Positions 35,518 to 43,140 of a stretch of 43,140 nucleotides of DNA are shown one piece after another. Each line of letters opens with the position of its first letter. Position 1 is the stretch's first letter. Under the pieces are notes generated by a model that was not told the origin of the DNA, made no database searches, and was given only the letters and a program-made list of their open reading frames with translations. The DNA is from Burkholderiales bacterium (GTDB lineage Bacteria > Pseudomonadota > Gammaproteobacteria > Burkholderiales > Burkholderiaceae_C). The stretch lies in NCBI GenBank assembly GCA_025363275.1, contig JANYEE010000140.1, positions 1-43,140 on the forward strand, in the 5' to 3' direction. The position numbers and the translations under genes were made by a program.

Positions 35518-36075
35518 CTACTTCGGGGCCGACACGGTGATCAGGGCAGGGCGTAGCACGCGGTCGGCAATCAGGTAACCCTTTTGCAGCACGCTAACCA
35601 CGGTGTTGGCGTCGTGCTCGGAGGGAACCACGCTGATAGCCTGATGCTGGTGCGGATCAAATTTCTCGCCCGGGCCCGGGTTGATGGCAATCACCTTGTT
35701 GCGCTCCAGCGCGGCCAGTAGTTGGCGCAAGGTGGCTTGGGCGCCTTCGCGGATTTGCTCGTTAGTCGCGTCCTTGATGATCAGGCCGGCCTCCAAGCTA
35801 TCGGCCACGGGCAGCAGGCTTTCGGCCAGGCTCTCGACAGCAAACCTGCGGGCTTTGGAGACTTCGTCCTCAGCGCGGCGGCGGGCGTTTTCTGCCTCGG
35901 CCTTGGCACGCAGGAACTGGTCGGCCAGCTCCGCGCTCTTGGCTTGCAAAGTGGTCAACTCGGCTTGTACCCGGGTCAGCTCGGCCTCGGGCGAGGCCAG
36001 GGCTGCCATGATCTCTTCGGGGGTAGCGTGCGGGGTGCTTGCGGCGGCGGTGTGGGTGTTGGCGTTATCAGACAT
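35518..36075 (-). CDS. grpE: Nucleotide exchange factor GrpE
   Basis: The 185-residue product has a disordered Ala/Thr-rich start and a long coiled-coil ([19 protein letters not shown]...). The GrpE core includes [18 protein letters not shown] and the C-terminal beta domain with [17 protein letters not shown] and [20 protein letters not shown]. It releases ADP from DnaK. It is the first gene of the grpE-dnaK-dnaJ block and has its own sigma-32 promoter match. dnaK follows after 112 bases. Confidence 0.96.
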   Translation of the reverse strand: MSDNANTHTAAASTPHATPEEIMAALASPEAELTRVQAELTTLQAKSAELADQFLRAKAEAENARRRAEDEVSKARRFAVESLAESLLPVADSLEAGLIIKDATNEQIREGAQATLRQLLAALERNKVIAINPGPGEKFDPHQHQAISVVPSEHDANTVVSVLQKGYLIADRVLRPALITVSAPK

Positions 36076-36107
36076 GCTGGTTGGGGGTAATAAACTTCTA
36101 AGCCCCC

Positions 36108-36135
36108 AAATGGGGGCCTAGACAGGGTTTTCAAG
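36108..36135 (-). promoter_or_regulatory. Sigma-32 heat-shock promoter before grpE
   Basis: On the minus strand CTTGAA (36135-36130) is followed, after 14 bases, by CCCCATTT (36115-36108), a full match to the sigma-32 consensus. The -10 box lies inside the small palindrome GCCCCCATTTGGGGGC. Confidence 0.85.
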
Positions 36136-36167
36136 GGCACTTTGCCCTGTTTGCGACCAGTTTTTGT

Positions 36168-36521
36168 TTAACCAGCGACTTTGAGCAACTCAACGTCAAA
36201 TTTCAGGGTGGCGTTCGGCGGAATCACGCCACCAGCGCCGGACGTACCGTAACCCAACGCCGCTGGAATGATTAGTGTGCGGGCGCCGCCGACCTTCATG
36301 CCCGCCACGCCTTCGTCCCATCCGCGGATCACCATGCCAGCGCCCAGGCTGAACACAAAGGGATCATTACGGTCCTTGCTGGAATCAAATTTGGCGCCTT
36401 GCACGCCGTCGTTGTAGAGCCAGCCGGTGTAATGCACCGTGACGCTTTGGCCCTTGGTGGCTACGGGGCCGCTGCCCTCGGTTGTGTCGTCGTACTGGAG
36501 GCCGGTCGCGGTAGTTTGCAT
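36168..36521 (-). CDS. FKBP-type peptidyl-prolyl cis-trans isomerase
   Basis: The 117-residue protein is a single FKBP domain: VTVHYTGWLYNDGVQGAKFDSS, FSLGAGMVIRGWDEGVAGMKVGG, TLIIPAALGYG and NATLKFDVELLKV. All main FK506-pocket positions (Tyr, Asp, Phe, Val-Ile, Trp, Tyr, Phe) appear present. It has no signal peptide, so it is a cytoplasmic proline isomerase that may assist folding. ATG 36521 starts the domain; the frame extends upstream only into a repeat. It is upstream of grpE on the same strand, but the heat-shock promoter lies between them. Confidence 0.94.
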   Translation of the reverse strand: MQTTATGLQYDDTTEGSGPVATKGQSVTVHYTGWLYNDGVQGAKFDSSKDRNDPFVFSLGAGMVIRGWDEGVAGMKVGGARTLIIPAALGYGTSGAGGVIPPNATLKFDVELLKVAG

Positions 36522-36551
36522 AGTGATCCTTGCGTGGTTTGTTGTTTGTTT

Positions 36552-36614
36552 GCTATCAAATAAATAGCTGCACAGGCAGGTTTTACCTGGGCCCCAGCCC
36601 TGAAATGGCATAAA
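36552..36614 (+). repeat. Hairpin repeat copy upstream of the FKBP gene
   Basis: GCTATCAAATAAATAGC, then ACAGGCAGGTTTTACCTGGG, CCCCAGCCCTGAAATGG and CATAAAA. This is one of the most complete copies and shares the CCTGGGCCCCAG core with the copy at 29424. Confidence 0.87.
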
Positions 36615-36649
36615 ACTGCCCATGGGAGGACCTAAATTATGCCGCACAC

Positions 36650-36676
36650 AAAAAAAGACAGGCTATACCTGTCTTC
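36650..36676 (-). terminator. Terminator after the winged-helix regulator
   Basis: The stem AGACAGG/CCTGTCT with a 5-base loop (36656-36674) is followed on the minus strand by seven T. It lies about 50 bases after the regulator stop. Confidence 0.85.
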
Positions 36677-36723
36677 TGTGGTGCACCTCAGGCCCAAAAG
36701 GCAGGTGCCGCTCTGCCGCTACT

Positions 36724-37035
36724 TTACTTGGCTTTTTTGGTTTGGCTAGCCGCCCATTTGGTGGCGAAAGCCTGCAAATCGCCCAGGCGCTTGAGCAAAT
36801 CTGCACCGGATGCAGTAACGCTGTAGCCTTCGGAGCCGTGCGTTAATAAACCTACTTCACGCAGCTCTTTGATGCGGGTATTCAGAGTATTTGGGGTGAT
36901 GCTTCCAACGCTGTCTTGCAGCAAACGGAAGGTTTGAGCATGACCGTCTCGCAGAGCCCAGAGGACGCGCATCGCATAACGGGACTCCAGCAGCCCCAAC
37001 AGTTGTCCGATGGCGACCGATTCTTTTGAACTCAT
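36724..37035 (-). CDS. Small winged-helix transcriptional regulator, HxlR-like
   Basis: The 103-residue protein is one winged helix-turn-helix domain. LLGLLESRYAMRVLWALRDG is followed by FRLLQDSVGSITPNTLNTRIKEL (recognition helix region) and VGLLTHGSEGYSVTASGADLL (wing). The pattern fits HxlR/MarR-type regulators, without the conserved N-terminal Cys of HxlR sensors. The regulated genes are unknown. It is divergent from the ComFB-family gene, with a 254-base intergenic region that may hold its operator. A Lys-rich tail (TKKAK) ends the protein. Confidence 0.8.
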   Translation of the reverse strand: MSSKESVAIGQLLGLLESRYAMRVLWALRDGHAQTFRLLQDSVGSITPNTLNTRIKELREVGLLTHGSEGYSVTASGADLLKRLGDLQAFATKWAASQTKKAK

Positions 37036-37141
37036 TAACTACCTCTCCTATTTGTCGTCACGGGCCGAAGCCGCGCATTATCGCGCTGAAAAAGCATACC
37101 TGCTAATCGGTGCCTGTGGACTATATCGCAGTTTTTTGGCT

Positions 37142-37175
37142 GCTACAAGTTTCATAGCTGAACTGACCCAAATAT
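37142..37175 (+). repeat. Possible degenerate hairpin repeat in the divergent intergenic region
   Basis: GCTACAAGTTTCATAGCTG matches the first hairpin of the repeat family, but only ACTGACCCAAA follows and the CCTGGG arm is missing. I see no other clear signal in the 254 bases between the winged-helix and ComFB genes. Confidence 0.35.
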
Positions 37176-37289
37176 CACGGCTTCGTTGTATCCCTGTTTG
37201 CAGCCGCGTTCTTTCCTATTGTCAGTCCCTCGGTGACATGCTAAGGTTGATGATAATTGGCCCGCACGGGCAGTGAACTGGAGAAGCCC

Positions 37290-37574
37290 ATGGTGTTCAA
37301 TTTCGAGCAGGTCCACAACTACTTTGAGCGATTGATCTTCGAGGAGGTAGCCAAGCGCTCCGAGGATCACTCCGAGTTCACCATCGATATGTTGTCTGAC
37401 GTGGCCTGCGTGGCTCTAAACCGCTTGCCACCGCGCTATGTGCGCCACGATGTGGACATGATGTTTTACCTCACAGAGCGCGAACGTCATGCGATTGAGC
37501 TGTCGATGGAAGAAGCTCTGCATTTTGCGTTTGGCTTTGTGATGGAACGCGCCACCAAAACCACTGCTGCCTGA
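37290..37574 (+). CDS. ComFB-family protein
   Basis: The 94-residue protein begins MVFNFEQVHNYFERLIFEEV and has the ComFB family pattern: DMLSDVACVALNRLPPRYVRHDVDMMFYLT, given here as the motifs ALNRLPPRYV and DVDMMFYLT. The family is named from the Bacillus late competence operon; some cyanobacterial and other members have been reported to bind cyclic di-GMP. In this genome a signalling role is as likely as a competence role. ATG 37290 has GGAGAAG upstream. It converges on aroE, with stop codons adjacent. Confidence 0.82.
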   Translation: MVFNFEQVHNYFERLIFEEVAKRSEDHSEFTIDMLSDVACVALNRLPPRYVRHDVDMMFYLTERERHAIELSMEEALHFAFGFVMERATKTTAA

Positions 37575-38411
37575 TTAAAAGCTGGCGTGTACTTTGCCCA
37601 GCAGGGCATTTGAGATCGTCGGCATCACACCAAACCAGGCGTTAAAAGCGGGCCGCGCCTGGTTCAGTAGCATCCCCAAGCCGTTGACCGTACTATTGCC
37701 CCGCAGCCTGGCGGCGGCTAATAGCGGTGTTTCCAGCGGCGCATAGATCACATCCGATACCAGAGCCTGTGGGCTTAAAACACTTAGATTTAGATCTAAC
37801 TCGGGTTGCCCTTGCATGCCTAAATTGGTGGTGTTGACCACCAAAGCCACGTCCTCTACCGCCGCATGGCGCTCGGCCCATGCCACCGCGACCACTTGCG
37901 GACCAAAGGCCGCCACCAGTTCCTGTGTTTTGTCGGGGCTGCGGTTGGTCAGGCGAATCGATGGCACGCCGCTGTCCAGCAGACCCGCGATCACCGCGCG
38001 CGCCGCACCGCCAGCACCCAGCACCAAGGCTGGGCCTGCATTGGCTTGCCAGTTCGGCCGGGCATCGCGCAGACTTTGTATATAACCAAAGGCATCGGTG
38101 TTGCAGCCCGACAAACTGCCATCGGTTTCCACCACAATGCAGTTGATGGCTCCAATGCGCTGGGCAAGCGGGTCAATCTGGTCAACGATGGACATTGCCG
38201 CCACTTTGTGCGGAATGGTCAGATTGCAGCCCGAAAACCCCAACACCGGCAGTGCGCGCAAAGCCTGCTCCAGCGTCTCGGGCGCTACTGGTAGCAGCAC
38301 GTAGCTGCCGCGCAGGCTGTGCTCGGCAATCCAGTGGTTGTGGATGATGGGCGAGCGGGAGTGGCCCACTGGCCAGCCCATCACACCGACCAGGGTGTAC
38401 GGGACTTGCAA
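37575..38411 (-). CDS. aroE: Shikimate 5-dehydrogenase
   Basis: The 278-residue enzyme has the substrate motif GWPVGHSRSPIIHN, the catalytic Lys in LTIPHKVAA, Asp in NTDAFGY, and the NADP motif VLGAGGAARAVIAGLL followed by LTNRSPDKTQ. It reduces 3-dehydroshikimate to shikimate in aromatic amino acid synthesis. The start is TTG 38411, two bases after the rpoD stop, and no ATG or GTG fits better. It is therefore probably translated by coupling to rpoD. Confidence 0.95.
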   Translation of the reverse strand: MQVPYTLVGVMGWPVGHSRSPIIHNHWIAEHSLRGSYVLLPVAPETLEQALRALPVLGFSGCNLTIPHKVAAMSIVDQIDPLAQRIGAINCIVVETDGSLSGCNTDAFGYIQSLRDARPNWQANAGPALVLGAGGAARAVIAGLLDSGVPSIRLTNRSPDKTQELVAAFGPQVVAVAWAERHAAVEDVALVVNTTNLGMQGQPELDLNLSVLSPQALVSDVIYAPLETPLLAAARLRGNSTVNGLGMLLNQARPAFNAWFGVMPTISNALLGKVHASF

Positions 38412-38413
38412 GA

Positions 38414-40726
<2,313 letters not shown>

Positions 40727-40980
40727 GCGGGAACCTCTGGACATCAAAAAAACGATCGGGCGAGCAGAACATGTGCCTTCTAGGCCCTTCATTGGTTCGT
40801 GCAAGGGCTTTAGTTGGCTGTGCGGGAGCTAAATTCAAGAGTGAATCTAGCTCACCGTGGGCAAGATGGGAGGGCGAACATTTGGCGTGCAGTCCTTGCG
40901 GTGAGGTGGCCGGTTGAGGTTTTATCAACGCTTGGCCTGATCCGGAGGTGCTGCTGTCGCTCTTGCCTGACTAACCCTGC

Positions 40981-40986
40981 ATTATA
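40981..40986 (-). promoter_or_regulatory. Consensus -10 box for rpoD at the dnaG 3' end
   Basis: TATAAT on the minus strand lies just past the dnaG stop. A weak CTGGAA 17 bases upstream, inside dnaG, may be the -35. Transcription from here would give a leader of about 245 bases before rpoD. I see no other signal in the 268-base gap. Confidence 0.5.
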
Positions 40987-40994
40987 GCGCCCGT

Positions 40995-42944
40995 TTAAGA
41001 CTTTTCCAGCTGTTTGACCAATTGTTGGTGCCGCAGGCGCAGATCGTTGTAGCGTTGCTTGGCGGCCGGGTCGGTGGCAAACGTCGCGATCGCTTCGTCC
41101 TGCTCCCGCTTGATGCGCTCCACCAGCATGCGGTTGAGCAGGTCGCGTAGTTCTGCCGCGGTGTCGGCGGCGCTGGGCGTATCCCCATTGGTTTCTGCCA
41201 TCAGCTGGGTCACCCATTCCTGTGCCGGGTTACCCCCCAAATCGGCCTGCAACGCAGTCCAGGTGAGTGGGCCATGCTCGTGCAATTGTCCTTCCAGCCA
41301 GGCGATCAGTGGTCCGTGCGGTGGAGGCAGGGAGCACAGCATGCCGTGGTCTTCGTTGGACAGGGTTTCCCACAGCGCCGTGTGGGATAGCAACAAGCGG
41401 GTGGCGTGGTCTGCGCGGCTGGTCGGGCGCGCGCGGCGTCCGGCTACGCTGCTGTACGACGGCTCATCCCGGTCTCCATAGCTCCCCTTGCGGTAGCTGC
41501 CCTTTGCGCCGCCTTTCTCCCACTTTTTGGACCAGGGTTTGTCCGAATTACCAAAGCCCAAGTTGTAGCCACTGTCTCGCTGCTCACCATCACGGTTAGG
41601 TGGCGCCCGTTGTGCATACTGCTTTGGTGTTGGGGCGGCGGGATGCCACAGTGCGTCGAGCTTGGCGCTGTCAATTTGCACCAGCCCAGACAGTTCGCTT
41701 AACAACTGCAACTTCAAGGCGCCTTCGGGCAATTGCATCCACAAAGGCTTGGCGTTGGCCGCCATGTGGGCACGGCCCTCAGCGGTTTGCAGGTCGCATC
41801 CCTCGCTGGCGGCTTCTACCAGAAAGCGGCTCAGCGGCGTAGCCTGAGCGATGTACTCGGCAAAGGCGGCGTTGCCGTGGGCGCGGATGAAGCTGTCGGG
41901 GTCATGCTCCTGCGGCAAAAACAGGAATTTGATGCTACGTACATCGGTGGCATAGGGCAGGGCGGCGTCCAGCGCTTTGCGCGCGGCGCGGCGGCCCGCG
42001 CCATCGCCATCGAAGCTGAAAACCACCGCGTCAGTAAACCGAAACAGCTTGTGCACATGGTCGGCTGTACAGGCCGTGCCCAGCGTAGCCACAGCATTGG
42101 CAAAACCCAGCTGCGCCAGCGCCACCACGTCCATATAGCCCTCAGTCACCAGCGCAAAGCCATGGTCGCGCAGCGCGTTGCGCGCTTCAAACAGGCCATA
42201 GAGTTCGCGGCCCTTGCTAAACACCGGGGTTTCTGGAGAGTTGAGGTATTTGGGCTTGTCGTCGCCCAGCACGCGCCCGCCAAAGCCGATGCACTCGCCT
42301 TTGATGTTGCGGATCGGGAACATTACGCGGTCGCGGAAGCGGTCGTAGCGCTTTTCTTCCGTCGCGCCGTCTTCTTGGTTAGAGATCACCAGGCCGCTTT
42401 CTACCAGTAGCGGCTCGTCGTAATTTGGGAACACACTGGCTAAGGTGCGCCAGCCTTCGGGTGCGTAGCCCAGGCCAAATTGCTTAGCGATCTCGCCCGA
42501 CAGGCCGCGGCCCTTGAAATAGGCAATCGCGCGAGGCGAGTCTTTCAGGTGTTTGCGGTAGGCCTCCCCCGCGCGCTCCAGCACGGTGGTGAGTGTGTTT
42601 TGCTTTTGCCGCTGTTCCTGCGCACGGGCACGGTCCTCGGGGCTGCCTTCGTCCTCAGGTACCTGCATGCCGTATTGCTGGGCCAGGTCTTGGACGGCCT
42701 CTACAAAGTTCATACCGGCGTGGTCCATCAAGAAGCTGATGGCGTTGCCGTTTTTGCCACAGCCAAAGCAGTGGTAGAACTGTTTGGCCGGGCTGACCGA
42801 AAACGAGGGCGACTTTTCACCATGAAATGGGCACAGGCCCATGAAGTTGGCGCCGCCCTTTTTAAGCTGCACATAGCGACCCACGATCTCCACCACGTCC
42901 GCGCGCGCGATGAGTTCCTGGATAAAGCTTTGTGGGATGGCCAT
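40995..42944 (-). CDS. dnaG: DNA primase
   Basis: The 649-residue primase starts MAIPQSFIQELIARADVVEI. It has a zinc-binding domain (CPFHGEKSPSF and YHCFGCGKNG), a TOPRIM core (VTEGYMDVVAL, SFDGDGAGRRAARKAL) and a C-terminal helicase-binding domain ending in QLVKQLEKS. A charged, Gly/Lys-rich linker (residues about 430-500) separates core and C-terminus. It makes RNA primers for replication. rpoD lies downstream on the same strand, as in the macromolecular-synthesis operon. The upstream genes rpsU and yqeY are not in the window. Confidence 0.97.
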   Translation of the reverse strand: MAIPQSFIQELIARADVVEIVGRYVQLKKGGANFMGLCPFHGEKSPSFSVSPAKQFYHCFGCGKNGNAISFLMDHAGMNFVEAVQDLAQQYGMQVPEDEGSPEDRARAQEQRQKQNTLTTVLERAGEAYRKHLKDSPRAIAYFKGRGLSGEIAKQFGLGYAPEGWRTLASVFPNYDEPLLVESGLVISNQEDGATEEKRYDRFRDRVMFPIRNIKGECIGFGGRVLGDDKPKYLNSPETPVFSKGRELYGLFEARNALRDHGFALVTEGYMDVVALAQLGFANAVATLGTACTADHVHKLFRFTDAVVFSFDGDGAGRRAARKALDAALPYATDVRSIKFLFLPQEHDPDSFIRAHGNAAFAEYIAQATPLSRFLVEAASEGCDLQTAEGRAHMAANAKPLWMQLPEGALKLQLLSELSGLVQIDSAKLDALWHPAAPTPKQYAQRAPPNRDGEQRDSGYNLGFGNSDKPWSKKWEKGGAKGSYRKGSYGDRDEPSYSSVAGRRARPTSRADHATRLLLSHTALWETLSNEDHGMLCSLPPPHGPLIAWLEGQLHEHGPLTWTALQADLGGNPAQEWVTQLMAETNGDTPSAADTAAELRDLLNRMLVERIKREQDEAIATFATDPAAKQRYNDLRLRHQQLVKQLEKS

Positions 42945-42992
42945 GGAGTGATTGTAGAAAGACAGAGCTGTTGACTGGGGCCGAGAGTGGGT

Positions 42993-43058
42993 GCTATAAA
43001 TTCAATAGCTACTCAGGCAGTCTTTACTTGGGCCTCAGGGTGATTTGACCCATAAATG
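42993..43058 (+). repeat. Hairpin repeat copy upstream of dnaG
   Basis: GCTATAAATTCAATAGC is followed by TACTCAGGCAGTCTTTACTTGGG, CCTCAGGGTGATTTGACC and CATAAATGG. The second stem has one changed pair compared with the 36552 copy. The rest of 42945-43140 shows no gene. Confidence 0.85.
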
Positions 43059-43140
43059 GCTCAGGAGACCTGGTTTTTGGCATTTTTGGAGTGTCTTGGG
43101 ACGGCTTGGTGGTTTTTTTTGTGGGCGATCGCGGGCTGGC

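Noticed and set aside
36134-36149. AGGGCA-AAG-TGCCCT hairpin as terminator of the FKBP gene
   Set aside because: No T run follows on the minus strand, and it overlaps the grpE -35 box.
40820-40840. CTTGAA on the minus strand before rpoD as a sigma-32 promoter
   Set aside because: No CCCCAT-like -10 at 13-15 bases; the CCCGCA that follows is too close.

Overview
The window reads as chromosomal DNA of a betaproteobacterium, most likely a Comamonadaceae member close to Rhodoferax, Polaromonas or Acidovorax. The reasons are the dnaG-rpoD-aroE and grpE-dnaK-dnaJ blocks, the etfBA plus acyl-CoA dehydrogenase unit, uniformly high GC, and several copies of a short hairpin repeat (GCTAT-n7-ATAGC ... 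CCTGGGCCCCAG) of the kind I associate with intergenic regions in that family. No insertion sequence, prophage, CRISPR array, tRNA or rRNA is visible. No stretch over 300 bases lacks a gene.

Layout. (1) 1-910: the 3' part of comEC, for DNA uptake. (2) 973-3398: a two-gene unit encoding a circularly permuted ATP-grasp protein and an alpha-E protein, converging tail to tail on the next block. (3) 3400-15899, all minus strand: an N-acetylglucosamine/chitin utilisation locus. In transcription order it holds nagK, nagR, nagA, a nagB-II type deaminase, a two-domain GH3 hexosaminidase, an AmpG-like permease, a GH16 hydrolase, a TonB-dependent receptor, a GH18 chitinase-like lipoprotein and a cupin_8 protein. 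Helically phased TTGGTAT half-sites lie upstream of nagK and related ones upstream of the receptor, which suggests one NagR regulon. (4) 16126-17016: an HDOD protein. (5) 17031-23319, minus: moxR, DUF58, tgpA-like transglutaminase, mltB-like transglycosylase and a SPOR-domain gene, with very short gaps and overlaps. (6) 23361-25587: a histone-deacetylase-family hydrolase and an MscS channel. (7) 25809-30478: etfB, etfA, an acyl-CoA dehydrogenase and a nitronate monooxygenase. (8) 30525-36521, minus: a GST, trhO, dnaJ, dnaK, grpE and an FKBP isomerase. Both grpE and dnaK have strong sigma-32 promoter matches. (9) 36724-37574: a small winged-helix regulator and a divergent ComFB-family protein. 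(10) 37575-42944, minus: dnaG, rpoD and aroE, the macromolecular-synthesis block.

How the parts work together. In the amino-sugar locus, the outer-membrane receptor and the exported GH18 and GH16 enzymes would deliver oligosaccharides to the periplasm. The AmpG-like permease would import GlcNAc or a disaccharide, and the cytoplasmic GH3 enzyme would release GlcNAc. NagK, NagA and the deaminase would then feed fructose-6-phosphate into glycolysis. In the moxR-tgpA block, the genes look devoted to envelope and peptidoglycan work. EtfBA would carry electrons from the adjacent acyl-CoA dehydrogenase.

The most unusual observations are the repeat family, one copy of which codes for part of the MltB signal peptide; the phased NagR-like operators; the AmpG-like permease paired with a cytoplasmic hexosaminidase; and the ATP-grasp/alpha-E pair without its usual transglutaminase partner.
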